DNA of 64,000 nt from Bacillus cytotoxicus (lineage in GTDB: Bacteria; Bacillota; Bacilli; Bacillales; Bacillaceae_G). Positions within the stretch are counted from its first letter, which is position 1. Each line of letters starts with the position of its first letter. The stretch covers positions 28,742-92,741 of the forward strand of contig NZ_JAMBOP010000016.1 of NCBI RefSeq assembly GCF_023715645.1, given 5' to 3'. A model generated the notes under the pieces. It was given only the letters and a program-made list of their open reading frames with translations. It ran no database searches and had not been told where the DNA came from. The position numbers and the translations under genes are program-made. This document shows positions 26,292 through 36,987 of this stretch, piece by piece.

Positions 26292-27230
26292 GTGAACAAC
26301 TTATGGATATTTGGTTTTGAAGCACTGTGGAGCCCAATCTTTTTTCTTTTTATATTAGCTATTGTAATTGGTTATTTTGTGATTATTGGAAAGTATAGAC
26401 ATCGTTTTCCAAATGGGGAAAAAGTAAGTAAACGGAAAATTTTTTATTTTACAAGTGGAATGTTCCTTTTATATTTAGTTAAAGGGGGACCTATCGACTT
26501 ACTTGGACATATTGTGTTTAGTGCGCATATGTTAGAAATGGCAATCATGTACATTGTTGTACCGCCATTATTATTACTGGGGTTACCAATATGGTTGTTT
26601 GAGTATATAACATCATTTCGATTGATGCGTATTATGTTACGCATATGGGCGAATCCTCTTATTGCATTAATTGTTTTTAATGGGTTCTTTTCGATGTATC
26701 ATTTACCAATTGTCTTTGATACGGTAAAACAAAGCGAAATTGGACATCCAATTATTCTGGCTGTATTGTTTTTTATGGCAATTATGTTATGGTGGCCGAT
26801 ATTTAATCCGTTACCACAATATCAAACATTAAGTGATATCAAAAAAATTGGTTATATGTTTGCTAATGGGATGCTATTAACACCGGCTTGTGCGCTTATT
26901 ATTTTTGCTAATGAGCCGTTATTTGTGACATATACAGATCCAAGCACATGGATGAAGGCGATGGAGCTTTGCGTACCGGTTGGAACATTATCTAATTTAA
27001 ATATTACGGGTCCTGATTTCTTACATTGGATTCCTGTTTTAGAGGATCAGAAAACAGGAGGAATTGTAATGAAGATTATTCAAGAAATTGTATACGGCAC
27101 AGTCATTGGGTATGTTTTCTTTTCGTGGGCGCGTAAAGAACGGAAAAAGGACGCTGAACAAATCCATGCATTACCCCCGTATTTGCAATCTCAAGCATCT
27201 GTCACTGATAGCAAGGTCTCACCAAGATAA
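26292..27230 (+). CDS. ctaG: cytochrome c oxidase assembly factor CtaG
   Basis: A 312-residue protein with seven membrane helices of the Bacillus Caa3_CtaG type, unrelated to the Cox11-type CtaG. Typical segments are FGFEALWSPIFFL, HMLEMAIMYIVVPPLLLLG and HLPIVFD. It is needed for active caa3 oxidase, probably for copper insertion. I chose the GTG at 26292, which follows AAAGGGAGGGTGAAGGG and gives the expected N-terminus; the longer frame from 26244 starts inside the terminator hairpin. Confidence 0.9.
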   Translation: MNNLWIFGFEALWSPIFFLFILAIVIGYFVIIGKYRHRFPNGEKVSKRKIFYFTSGMFLLYLVKGGPIDLLGHIVFSAHMLEMAIMYIVVPPLLLLGLPIWLFEYITSFRLMRIMLRIWANPLIALIVFNGFFSMYHLPIVFDTVKQSEIGHPIILAVLFFMAIMLWWPIFNPLPQYQTLSDIKKIGYMFANGMLLTPACALIIFANEPLFVTYTDPSTWMKAMELCVPVGTLSNLNITGPDFLHWIPVLEDQKTGGIVMKIIQEIVYGTVIGYVFFSWARKERKKDAEQIHALPPYLQSQASVTDSKVSPR

Positions 27231-27283
27231 AGTGAAATTTCTCTCAGCAGGAAAGCTTACTGTCCAAGAATAGCGAGGTAAAT
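27229..27283 (+). repeat. short dispersed repeat (AAAGTGAAACTT family), copy 3
   Basis: AAAGTGAAATTTCTCTCAGC, then CTTACTGTCC and AATAGCGAGGTAAA. It overlaps the ctaG stop and is 45 bases before repeat copy F. Confidence 0.65.
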
Positions 27284-27292
27284 TTACTAAAT

Positions 27293-27330
27293 GAAAAGAA
27301 GGTGTACCGTCGTGTACACCTTCTTTTCAT
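27293..27330 (+). terminator. terminator of the cta operon
   Basis: A stem of about 15 bp, GAAAAGAAGGTGTAC / GTACACCTTCTTTTC, followed by ATTTG. Confidence 0.88.
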
Positions 27331-27510
27331 TTGTCGACATATAAGCAGCTGCTATGCAGAATACAACATGACTGTTACTTGCTTGCTCCCTTTGTTTTAA
27401 ACCACGCATGTGGTAGGAAAAGGACCTGACCGCTTCTATGCATGGTCAGATGCTCTCGTCCCCCTAAAAGGAAAGGAGTTTTATGTCGTTTTTTTACGTG
27501 TATATAGCGG
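27329..27510 (+). repeat. MITE-like dispersed repeat, type 1, copy F
   Basis: The core is complete (GTCGACATATAAGCAGCTGC, then the perfect CTGACC/GGTCAG stem, then TTTTATGTCG), but the outer left end with AAATCCA is missing. It directly follows the cta terminator. Confidence 0.8.
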
Positions 27511-27530
27511 AACTCGTAGAAAGCTTTTCT

Positions 27531-27896
27531 TTATTCAATAATTGCTAAATCTTGCAACTCTTTTTCGATGTTTTGAAGTAACTGTTCGCTTTTTTGAAGA
27601 ACATTTTTCGGGAAACTTTCGTTCTCTCCATATTCCACGCCATGTGGATAATAATGTTTACCAAGAAGAGGCTTTAATAACTTAATACGGGCATGTCGCC
27701 CGCCAATATCTCCTTCTATCGCAAAACCTTGTACACGTAAATAGTATACATCATTCAGTATTTCAAATTTATAGTCGTATGTAACTCGCTCGTAATCCCA
27801 TTGCCCAGCTAGTACAAAGTGATGATTGTCCATTACCTCAGTAAGAAGAGTGAAGTCAACAATTACGCCTTCAAGTTTCGTATTTGTAAATTGCAT
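27531..27896 (-). CDS. yugN: YugN-like family protein
   Basis: A 121-residue soluble protein with GQWDYERVTYDYKFEI, YYLRVQGFAIEGDI and LLGKHYYPHGVEYGE, the signature of the YugN family. The function is unknown. In B. subtilis yugN is elsewhere on the chromosome, so its place here between ctaG and ylbC is a B. cereus group feature. The ATG follows GGAGGC. Confidence 0.85.
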   Translation of the reverse strand: MQFTNTKLEGVIVDFTLLTEVMDNHHFVLAGQWDYERVTYDYKFEILNDVYYLRVQGFAIEGDIGGRHARIKLLKPLLGKHYYPHGVEYGENESFPKNVLQKSEQLLQNIEKELQDLAIIE

Positions 27897-28107
27897 GAAA
27901 TAGCCTCCTTATTATAAACATAGAATCGCTTGAATTTATAATAGTACGAATAGTGAGAAAACGCAATTCATTATAGAGAGAAAAGGGAGAATGTCTGATT
28001 TTATAAAAGAAGTATGATATAGTGAACATAGTGTGGTACACACAAAATGGGAAAACAGTTTTGTTTGTGTATACCTCAATTTCATGGCTATTCAGGAGGT
28101 ATATAAT

Positions 28108-29145
28108 TTGAAAAAGTTGTTTCGTATTATCATGATTACAATTCTTATTTTAGCAATTGACTTATACGGGAAATTACTCGTTTCTCAATATATATTTCAA
28201 TCTCCTCAGATAAAAAAAGAACATAAAATTGTGAAAACAAAAAAAGATAAAGAGATTAAGGGAGTACCAGAAACAATTCCTGAGTTACTTGGTAGTGATT
28301 CTGAGGTTTTATTAGCAAACTTAGGGGAACCAGCACGAATCGAGGCATCAGCATATGGTTATGAGTGGTGGGTATATAATCAAGACTTATCGAAATATGT
28401 GCAATTTGGAATTAAAGAACATAAAATTGTTACGATTTATGTTGGTGGAGAGAAAGTGAGTGTTTCACCATTTCATATTGGTGAAAAGTATGAAGATATT
28501 TATAAAAAAAATCCGTTTTCATATGAAATTTCACTAAAAATGGGGAAAAATAGCTACCAATTCGAATTATCGGATGTTGAACTTACAGAGCAACCACTCG
28601 TTTCTACAGAAGAGGGATGGGCGCAATTATATTTTGATCATTTCACACATAAACTTGTTGGTGTTCGTTATATGGATGATGAAACGCTAATCAAACAAAA
28701 GCCGTATCAACTCGTTTCTTCTGGAGAATTAACGAATCCACAGCCATTATCACCAGAACAAATGAAACAAGTTGAACAAGGGAATGCACAGCAAATTTTA
28801 GATTTAACAAATGTCATTCGAAGCCGTTACCATCTTCCATTATTAGTATGGGACCAACAAACAGCAGTAGTAGCATTTGAACATAGTAAAGACATGAAAG
28901 ATAACAACTATTTTTCTCATGATTCACCTTCGTTTGGCACATTAGGAGATCGTTTACAAAAAGGCAATGTATCATTTCAGCTAGCTGGGGAAAACATTGC
29001 GGCGCAGCATAGTGATGCAATCACAGCGGTCCAAGGATGGTTAAATAGTGAAGGGCATCGAAAGAATTTACTAAACGAACAATTCACTAGTTTAGGAATT
29101 GGCGTATATGATAAATTTTATACGCAAAATTTTATTCAGAAGTAG
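28108..29145 (+). CDS. ylbC: CAP (SCP-like) domain protein YlbC
   Basis: A 345-residue protein with an N-terminal membrane anchor or signal (about residues 3-24), a CAP-associated N-terminal domain (about 50-190) and a C-terminal CAP domain (about 215-345; IRSRYHLPLLVWD, SKDMKDNNYFSHDSP, AGENIAAQH, GWLNSEGHRKNLLN). The CAP His and Glu residues are present. The role outside the membrane is unknown. The TTG at 28108 follows CAGGAGGT by 7 bases and gives the B. subtilis length; upstream starts lack a site. Confidence 0.9.
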   Translation: MKKLFRIIMITILILAIDLYGKLLVSQYIFQSPQIKKEHKIVKTKKDKEIKGVPETIPELLGSDSEVLLANLGEPARIEASAYGYEWWVYNQDLSKYVQFGIKEHKIVTIYVGGEKVSVSPFHIGEKYEDIYKKNPFSYEISLKMGKNSYQFELSDVELTEQPLVSTEEGWAQLYFDHFTHKLVGVRYMDDETLIKQKPYQLVSSGELTNPQPLSPEQMKQVEQGNAQQILDLTNVIRSRYHLPLLVWDQQTAVVAFEHSKDMKDNNYFSHDSPSFGTLGDRLQKGNVSFQLAGENIAAQHSDAITAVQGWLNSEGHRKNLLNEQFTSLGIGVYDKFYTQNFIQK

Positions 29146-29165
29146 GGTGTATGGATTGCCTAAAA

Positions 29166-29192
29166 ATAGGCGAACCATGCGCCTTTTTTTTC
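29166..29192 (+). terminator. terminator of ylbC
   Basis: A short AGGCG/CGCCT stem with a 7-base loop is followed by eight T residues. Confidence 0.7.
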
Positions 29193-29237
29193 TTACAATA
29201 TAGTAAAAAGATACATCTGATGGGGTGGGTGATTGTA

Positions 29238-29651
29238 ATGACAACAGTGAAAGGAGATTTACATCCTTCTATTCAAAAGTTCAAAGAGTTTGTACGTCAG
29301 CATCCAAAGATGGTTCATGACGTTCGAAATGGAAAGAAATCATGGCAACAGTTTTACGAAGAATGGTATTTACTTGGAGAAGAAGATGGTGTATGGAATC
29401 ACTACAAAGTAAACGGAGAGATTGTTCCTCCTTCTGTACAAGAAGAGAGCGGAGAAAATTCAGGGGATCTTATGGGACAAATGGTATCGTTTTTTAAAAA
29501 AATAGATGTGGAACAGGTGCAGCAACATTTAGCGAATATGACTACAGCTATTGGAAGTGTACAACAGGTTATTCAACAGTTTCGAGGGAATCAGACAACA
29601 AAGCAACAGCGAAATTCCGAAAATAATCCGTTTTTCTTTCAAAAAGATTAG
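29238..29651 (+). CDS. ylbD: spore coat protein YlbD
   Basis: A 137-residue hydrophilic protein matching the YlbD coat family: LHPSIQKFKEFVRQHPKM, a WQQFYEEWYLLGEED segment, then a Gln-rich helical C-terminus. In B. subtilis, YlbD is a coat-associated protein made in the mother cell. I use the ATG at 29238; the upstream extension runs back through the ylbC terminator. It is followed by ylbE after 11 bases. Confidence 0.85.
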   Translation: MTTVKGDLHPSIQKFKEFVRQHPKMVHDVRNGKKSWQQFYEEWYLLGEEDGVWNHYKVNGEIVPPSVQEESGENSGDLMGQMVSFFKKIDVEQVQQHLANMTTAIGSVQQVIQQFRGNQTTKQQRNSENNPFFFQKD

Positions 29652-29662
29652 GAGGAAGAGTG

Positions 29663-29908
29663 ATGAGAGCAGAACTCATCGAATTTGTAAGGTCGAATGA
29701 AGATTTACAGAAATATATTCGTGAACAGCCGTATTGGTATCGGAGACTTTCTAGAAATCCAAGTGAAAAAGAAGCATTTGAATTAGCAGCTATGCAACAT
29801 TTTAAAAAGACGATCCCGGATAAGGTAGCTAAGTTTCAAAATCAATTATCCGTTGCTTCTCTTATGATAGACATGTTTCAATATATGAAACAGCAAAATG
29901 TTAATTAA
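29663..29908 (+). CDS. ylbE: YlbE-like protein
   Basis: An 81-residue helical protein with the family pattern LIEFVRSNEDLQKYIREQPYWYRRLSRNP. It shares an operon with ylbD. Function unknown, with a likely sporulation link by context. AGGAGG lies 7 bases before the ATG at 29663; a GTG one codon earlier is the alternative. Confidence 0.85.
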   Translation: MRAELIEFVRSNEDLQKYIREQPYWYRRLSRNPSEKEAFELAAMQHFKKTIPDKVAKFQNQLSVASLMIDMFQYMKQQNVN

Positions 29909-29984
29909 TTAGGAGTAAAAACTATGTCCGTCATGCGAAACTTTTGTTACAATAAAAATGGACTATAGAAAAAGGAGTTACAGC

Positions 29985-30557
29985 ATGACGGAAATTTGTT
30001 TAGTACGACATGGACAAACTGATTGGAATTTTCAAGAAATTATTCAAGGAAGAGAAGATATTCCTTTAAATGAAATTGGGAAAAAACAAGCAAGTCAAAG
30101 TGCAACAGCTTTAAAAGCTGAATCATGGGATATCATCGTTAGTAGTCCGCTAGTAAGAGCACACGAAACAGCACAAGCTATTGCTAATGCGGCGAAAATA
30201 GATACAATTCACCTTGATGAACGTTTTATAGAACGGAATTTTGGAGTAGCATCAGGAAAGCCGGTTGCTGAAGTTAGACAGTTTATTACAGATGGTAACG
30301 TAGAAGGAATGGAAACGGATCAAGAAATTGTGGAGCGGTGTTTTGCAGCATTAAAAGATGTCGCCGAAAAATATATGGGGAAACGTATAATTATTGTTGC
30401 ACATTCCCACGCAATTAAAGCGATGTTACACGCTATTTCTCCAGAAGAAATTACATTTCAAACATCATTACAAAATGCATGTATTAGTTATGTAAGAGAA
30501 ATAGAAGGAACATGGGAAGTTATGAAGTACAATATTGCTGAACATATTTGTCTATAA
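29985..30557 (+). CDS. histidine phosphatase family protein (phosphoglycerate mutase-like)
   Basis: A 190-residue protein with the phosphohistidine motif LVRHGQTDWN, an ERNFG acid segment and the second catalytic His in VAHSHAIK. The size and the weak match outside the motifs fit a broad-specificity phosphatase (PhoE/CobC-like) better than a glycolytic mutase. B. subtilis has no such gene between ylbE and ylbF, so this is an insertion relative to that map. The ATG at 29985 follows AAAGGAG. Confidence 0.85.
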   Translation: MTEICLVRHGQTDWNFQEIIQGREDIPLNEIGKKQASQSATALKAESWDIIVSSPLVRAHETAQAIANAAKIDTIHLDERFIERNFGVASGKPVAEVRQFITDGNVEGMETDQEIVERCFAALKDVAEKYMGKRIIIVAHSHAIKAMLHAISPEEITFQTSLQNACISYVREIEGTWEVMKYNIAEHICL

Positions 30558-30558
30558 T

Positions 30559-30756
30559 CTATATGAATCCATCTTGCTTTTTCGACATATAAATTGATGC
30601 TATGCAGAAAAAAGGAGCTGTACTTGCTTTCTTTTTTTTGTTTGAACTTCGCATGTGGAAGAAAAAGGCCTTGACCGCTTCTATGCATGGTCAGATGCTC
30701 TCGCCCACCGAAAAAGTATGGTTTTATATCGGTTTTTAATTTGGATTTATATATAT
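30559..30756 (+). repeat. MITE-like dispersed repeat, type 1, copy G
   Basis: Complete copy: TATATGAATCCATCTTGC at the left, TTTTTAATTTGGATTTATATA at the right, GACATATAAATTGATGC and TTTTATATCGG as inner ends, and a TTGACC/GGTCAG stem. It begins directly after the stop of the phosphatase gene. Confidence 0.85.
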
Positions 30757-30825
30757 CCGAATAAGGTGGTAAAATTAGTAGTTCTGCTATAAATGTGATA
30801 TGATTAATATTCGGAGGTGTCTCTC

Positions 30826-31278
30826 ATGATTGTAGCGACGCTAGAGAGCGTAATGATTTTAGACAAGTCTGAACAACTTGCAAAGGCAGTTGTTCTTTCA
30901 GATATAGCAGAGCAGTACCGTAAGTGCTACCATGTATTGCAACAAGATCCAGAAGTACAAATGTTAATTCAGCAATTTACAGCATTGAAAGAGCGTTATG
31001 AAGAAGTGCAGCGGTTTGAGAAATATCATCCTGACTATACATCTGTATCGAAACAAATGCGGGAGTTAAAACGAGCGGTAGATTTGCATGAAAAAATAGC
31101 TGCTTTTAAAAAAGCAGAAAATGATTTGCAAAAGTTATTGGATGAGATTAGTGTAATTATAGGAGCTGAAATCTCTCCTGCTATTAAGGTTCCGACAGGT
31201 AATCCATTTTTTGATGCAGGTGGTTGTGGAGGCGGTTGTGGCTCTGGTGGTAGTTGTGGATGTAAAAAAACGGGGTAA
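30826..31278 (+). CDS. ricF: RicF (YlbF) regulatory iron-sulfur protein
   Basis: A 150-residue helical protein with a cysteine-rich C-terminus (GGCGGGCG, then GSCGCKK). YlbF forms the Ric complex with YmcA (RicA) and YaaT (RicT), which binds [4Fe-4S] clusters and works with RNase Y in mRNA processing, affecting sporulation, competence and biofilm formation. The ATG follows GGAGGTG. The terminator hairpin overlaps its stop, so it stands mostly alone. Confidence 0.92.
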   Translation: MIVATLESVMILDKSEQLAKAVVLSDIAEQYRKCYHVLQQDPEVQMLIQQFTALKERYEEVQRFEKYHPDYTSVSKQMRELKRAVDLHEKIAAFKKAENDLQKLLDEISVIIGAEISPAIKVPTGNPFFDAGGCGGGCGSGGSCGCKKTG

Positions 31279-31294
31279 TCTGCCCCGTTTTTTA
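31266..31294 (+). terminator. terminator of ylbF
   Basis: The stem AAAAACGGGG/CCCCGTTTTTT overlaps the ylbF stop codon and ends in a T-run. Confidence 0.85.
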
Positions 31295-31446
31295 GAGTAT
31301 AGAAGAAAAAAGACTACAAGAAATGGCTTCCGTTTTTTAAATATTTGAAAATCGATAAGAAAATCTTCGTCGGTCCGTAAATATGGGATGAATTTCTGTG
31401 GTTTATTGTGAAATAAATGAATGATATTAAATAAAAGGAGAACATT

Positions 31447-31722
31447 ATGTTTGGGCAACGACAAAGTATGATTGTCTATCTAAATTCCTTAAAGCATGCT
31501 AAAATTTTAAGGAAATATGGAAACATTCATTACATATCGAAACGGTTTAAATATGCTGTTGTATATTGTGATATGGAGCAATTAGAACATATGATGCAAA
31601 AATTAAATAAACTTCCGTTTGTAAAAAAAATCGAGCCGTCTTATCGACCCTTTTTAAAAACGGAGTTCGAAAATTCCAGACCAGATCGTGCAAAAGAATA
31701 TGATTACAATAAGATGGATTAA
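31447..31722 (+). CDS. ylbG: UPF0298 (DUF2129) protein YlbG
   Basis: A 91-residue basic protein with [29 protein letters not shown] split over residues 4-33 and a [15 protein letters not shown] end. The family is found next to ylbF in Bacillus; function unknown. ATG behind AAAAGGAG. Ends at a strong palindromic terminator. Confidence 0.9.
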   Translation: MFGQRQSMIVYLNSLKHAKILRKYGNIHYISKRFKYAVVYCDMEQLEHMMQKLNKLPFVKKIEPSYRPFLKTEFENSRPDRAKEYDYNKMD

Positions 31723-31752
31723 AATCCCACCAAATTTGGTGGGATTTTTTGT
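31719..31752. terminator. bidirectional terminator after ylbG
   Basis: The palindrome AATCCCACCAAATTTGGTGG (continuing GATT) is followed by TTTT. It lies between ylbG and a converging gene. Confidence 0.88.
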
Positions 31753-31762
31753 AATATTCATC

Positions 31763-32152
31763 TTATCGCATCGGTGGAATAAAATTGTTCATTCGTAAAA
31801 TACCGATGAGATGATTAAAGTATAGTTCATTTTCTGGAAATGTAGTAGATGGTTTTACAGTAAAAGAAACAACTTTTTTTCCAATTTGTTCAGCCGTTTC
31901 TTCAAATAAAGTAATTCGCTTGCTTTTTTTATCTGTTAATACAGGGATCCCTTCTCGACATATGTATAAAGGTTGGAAATCGCCTACTGTCGTGGGCTGA
32001 AGAACAACGACGAGAGAGCATACCGCTTTGTCGTTTTTCGAAGTATTAAATTGTAGCATATGCGATACTCGATGTTTGTTTGCTTTTGCAATTTCGAGTA
32101 ATTCGTATAAATCGGAGTATCCTTCTCCTAGTTCAATAAAACGTTGAATCAT
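31763..32152 (-). CDS. conserved Bacillus protein (possibly DUF7147)
   Basis: A 129-residue soluble protein starting MIQRFIELGEGYSDLYELLE. I recall it as a conserved Bacillus protein sometimes misnamed methylthioribose kinase and assigned to DUF7147; no kinase motif is visible. The start is ATG. It converges on ylbG, and another minus-strand transcript may end just upstream at 32211. Confidence 0.7.
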   Translation of the reverse strand: MIQRFIELGEGYSDLYELLEIAKANKHRVSHMLQFNTSKNDKAVCSLVVVLQPTTVGDFQPLYICREGIPVLTDKKSKRITLFEETAEQIGKKVVSFTVKPSTTFPENELYFNHLIGILRMNNFIPPMR

Positions 32153-32210
32153 GTCTTTTCCTCCTCTTTCTTTTACTGTATCATTTCATTTCCAAGATGA
32201 AAAGAAGACA

Positions 32211-32238
32211 AAGAAAAAAAACCCTGCCGAGGCAGGGC
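32211..32238 (-). terminator. strong minus-strand terminator without an assigned gene
   Basis: On the minus strand the GC-rich stem CCCTGCC/GGCAGGG is followed by eight T residues. It lies upstream of the DUF7147-like gene, so it must end some transcript coming from 32240-32480. Confidence 0.8.
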
Positions 32239-32390
32239 CCTTCTTATACTAGCATGGCTAGCAAGAAGGCAAAGGGAGAGGAGAAACCGGAGGAAGAACT
32301 TATGGGGAAACGTAAGTCTTCTCCGCGGTTGGCAACAACATCAAAGGTGATGTTGTTATATTTATTTATCCCCAAACTGTATGAAGATAT
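32239..32390 (-). ncRNA. candidate minus-strand small RNA or peptide gene
   Basis: This minus-strand region ends at the 32211-32238 terminator. It contains the hairpin AACAACATCA/TGATGTTGTT (32334-32357) and CATACAGTTT (minus strand, about 32375-32384), which resembles a -10 element of mother-cell sigma factors. One minus frame that stops at 32244 ends in FSSPFAFLLAMLV, but it has no convincing start or ribosome binding site. I cannot tell an RNA from a small protein gene. Confidence 0.4.
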
Positions 32391-32473
32391 ACATAGTAAA
32401 ATTAAATTTTCTCTTTTCCTTTTTATTTTTCTTTCGTATGTTTTATGATAGGATAAAAAAGGTGAATATACAT

Positions 32474-32528
32474 AAAGTGAAACTTTCATCAATGGAGGTA
32501 TTACTACCCACAAATAGCGAGGGGTAGT
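32474..32528 (+). repeat. short dispersed repeat (AAAGTGAAACTT family), copy 4
   Basis: AAAGTGAAACTTTCATCAATG, then TTACTACCC and AAATAGCGAGGGGTA. It lies 36 bases before repeat copy H. Confidence 0.7.
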
Positions 32529-32563
32529 TGTACTTACACAAAAATGATTTATATGAACATTTG

Positions 32564-32758
32564 TTATATGAATTCATTTTGACTTTTCGACATATAGATT
32601 GCTGCTATGTAGAAAACAGGAGCCTGCACTTGCTTTCTTCCTCTGCTGGAACTTCGCATGTGGCAGAAAAAGGACCTGACCGCTTCTATGCTAGCCAGAT
32701 GCTTTCGTCCGCCTGAAAAGAATGGTTTTATGTCGTTTTTTAACTTGGATTGATATAG
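32564..32758 (+). repeat. MITE-like dispersed repeat, type 1, copy H
   Basis: TATATGAATTCATTTTGACTT at the left pairs with TTTTAACTTGGATTGATATA at the right; inner ends GACATATAG and TTTTATGTCG. One arm of the core stem is altered (GCTAGCCAG). It ends 25 bases before rsmD, so rsmD's leader may start inside it. Confidence 0.85.
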
Positions 32759-32783
32759 AAAGAGATAAAGGTAGTGAAAAATT

Positions 32784-35062
<2,279 letters not shown>

Positions 35063-35171
35063 TTTATATCCCCCCCTTTGTCCTAAATGTTCATTTCAGT
35101 ATACGAGGATACATAGTGAAATTAGACCATAAGTATAAAAAGAGAGTGAAAAATTTTTGAGGGTGAAGAAG

Positions 35172-35963
35172 ATGAATGAACCGAAAATTGGGTTAGCGCT
35201 TGGGTCAGGTGGTGCGAAAGGATTTGCGCATGTTGGTGTTATTAAAGTACTACAAGAAGCAAGTATACCTATTCATATGATTGCAGGAAGCAGTATGGGG
35301 GCCTTAATAGGTACGTTTTATGCAGCAGGATGTAATGTGGACCGTTTGTATCGTTTAGCAACAGTATTTAAGCGGAAGTACTATTTGGACTTTACTGTAC
35401 CTAAAATGGGATTTATTACTGGAAAACGTGTAAAAGATATGATTAAAATGTTTACATATAATAAAAAATTAGAAGAACTAGATATTCCTACAGCGGTTGT
35501 AGCAACTGATATTCTAAATGGTGAAAAGGTTGTCTTTACAAAAGGTTCTATTGCAGATGCTGTTAGGGCAAGTATTTCTGTGCCCGGCATATTTGTTCCG
35601 GAGAAAATAAATGGAAGACTGCTTGTTGATGGAGGAGTAATTGATCGTATTCCAGTATCTGTTGTCAGAACATTAGGCGCTGATATTGTAATTGCTGTTG
35701 ATGTATCCCCTGTTAAAGTCAATGGAGAAGTTACATCTATTTATGATGTCATTATGCAAAGTATCGAAATTATGCAACATGAACTTGTAGTAAACAGACA
35801 AATTGCATCAGATCTTATGATGCATCCAGCTGTAGAACAATTTAGTTCGCGATCCTTTACGAATATAGAAGATATTATTCGTGTCGGTGAAGAAGAAGCT
35901 AAGCAGCACATTCAAACAATTTACACGTTGATTGAGCAGTGGAAGGAGAAAAAGAATGTTTAA
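35172..35963 (+). CDS. ylbK: patatin-like phospholipase family protein YlbK
   Basis: A 263-residue protein of the RssA/NTE type. The oxyanion motif is LGSGGAKGFAHVG, the nucleophile is in GSSMG and the catalytic Asp is in VDGGV. Substrate unknown. I use the ATG at 35172 with GAGGGTG upstream rather than the TTG at 35157. The stop overlaps the ylbL start by eight bases, so the two are an operon. Confidence 0.9.
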   Translation: MNEPKIGLALGSGGAKGFAHVGVIKVLQEASIPIHMIAGSSMGALIGTFYAAGCNVDRLYRLATVFKRKYYLDFTVPKMGFITGKRVKDMIKMFTYNKKLEELDIPTAVVATDILNGEKVVFTKGSIADAVRASISVPGIFVPEKINGRLLVDGGVIDRIPVSVVRTLGADIVIAVDVSPVKVNGEVTSIYDVIMQSIEIMQHELVVNRQIASDLMMHPAVEQFSSRSFTNIEDIIRVGEEEAKQHIQTIYTLIEQWKEKKNV

Positions 35964-36981
35964 AAAATTTCGGTATTTATATGCAGTACTCATTGGAGTA
36001 ATCATTGCAATGTTAATTGTATTTGTCCCTTTACCATACTATATTACAAAGCCAGGATTGGCAGAGAAATTAGAGCCGTATGTAAAAGTTGAGGGGGGGA
36101 ATAAAGAGAAGGGGGATTTCATGCTCGTTACAGTTTCGATGGGGCGAGCGAATGTTGTAAATTATCTTTCTGCTAAATTTAACAAATATGACGAAATATT
36201 CAAGAAGGAAGAAATTTTAAGAAAAGGTGAAAGTGATGAAGAATATCAATTTCGCCAAGTATATGCAATGAAAGAGTCACAAGATGCAGCTATTTATAAT
36301 GCATATAAACGAGCAAACGCCCATGTTACGTTTGAAAATCAAGGTGTGCTTGTAGTTGGTTTTGCTGATAATATGCCAGCTGCTGAGAAATTAAAGCTCG
36401 GCGATCGTATTCTTGCTGTTGATGGTCAATCATTGCAAACGTCAGAGCAGTTTATTGAGTATATGAAAACAAAAAAACATAATGAGGAAGTAAGCATTAA
36501 ATATGTTCGCGAAAATAAAGAAAAAGAAGACAAATTTGTACTGAAGCCAATTCCTGGAGATAAAAGCCGCGCTGGTATTGGGGTTTCTATTATTACAGAT
36601 AAGAAGCTTACGGTAAGTCCTAATGTGAAAATTGATGCACATAAGATTGGAGGACCTTCTGCTGGTCTTATGTTTACGTTAGAAATTTATAATCAGCTCG
36701 TGAAAGAGGATATAACGAAAGGTCACGAAATAGCTGGAACTGGAACGATCAATGAAAAAGGAGAAGTAGGTCCAATTGGAGGTATTTCTCAAAAAGTAGT
36801 TGCCGCTCATAATGCAGGTGCTGAAGTATTCTTTGCTCCGAATGAGAATGGAAAAGAGAATTCAAATTATAAAGAGGCAGTGAAAACAGCTAAAGATATA
36901 AATACCAAAATGAAAATTATTCCTGTAAATACGTTAGATGATGCCTTAATGTATTTGGGTAAAATGTCAGAAAAAAAGTAA
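35956..36981 (+). CDS. ylbL: SepM-like membrane protease YlbL (PDZ plus Lon-type S16 domain)
   Basis: A 341-residue protein: one N-terminal membrane helix (about 5-27), a PDZ domain (about 125-205; VLVVGFADNMPAAEKLKLGD) and a C-terminal Lon-type protease domain with catalytic Ser235 (GGPSAGLM) and Lys280 (GGISQKVVAA). B. subtilis YlbL is one of two proteases that clear the DNA-damage checkpoint protein YneA. AAGGAG lies 7 bases before the ATG at 35956. Its terminator is split by a MITE. Confidence 0.92.
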   Translation: MFKKFRYLYAVLIGVIIAMLIVFVPLPYYITKPGLAEKLEPYVKVEGGNKEKGDFMLVTVSMGRANVVNYLSAKFNKYDEIFKKEEILRKGESDEEYQFRQVYAMKESQDAAIYNAYKRANAHVTFENQGVLVVGFADNMPAAEKLKLGDRILAVDGQSLQTSEQFIEYMKTKKHNEEVSIKYVRENKEKEDKFVLKPIPGDKSRAGIGVSIITDKKLTVSPNVKIDAHKIGGPSAGLMFTLEIYNQLVKEDITKGHEIAGTGTINEKGEVGPIGGISQKVVAAHNAGAEVFFAPNENGKENSNYKEAVKTAKDINTKMKIIPVNTLDDALMYLGKMSEKK

Positions 36982-36987
36982 TCCTCT

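Noticed and set aside
29229-29240. GTG at 29229 as the ylbD start
   Set aside because: It is possible but lies inside the purine-rich site that best serves the ATG at 29238, which also gives the expected N-terminus.
32197-32448. An 83-codon plus-strand frame between the DUF7147-like gene and the repeats
   Set aside because: It starts within the minus-strand terminator stem, has no ribosome binding site at its first ATG and ends in a low-complexity hydrophobic tail. An internal ATG at 32302 has a site but gives a protein of mixed, unconvincing composition.
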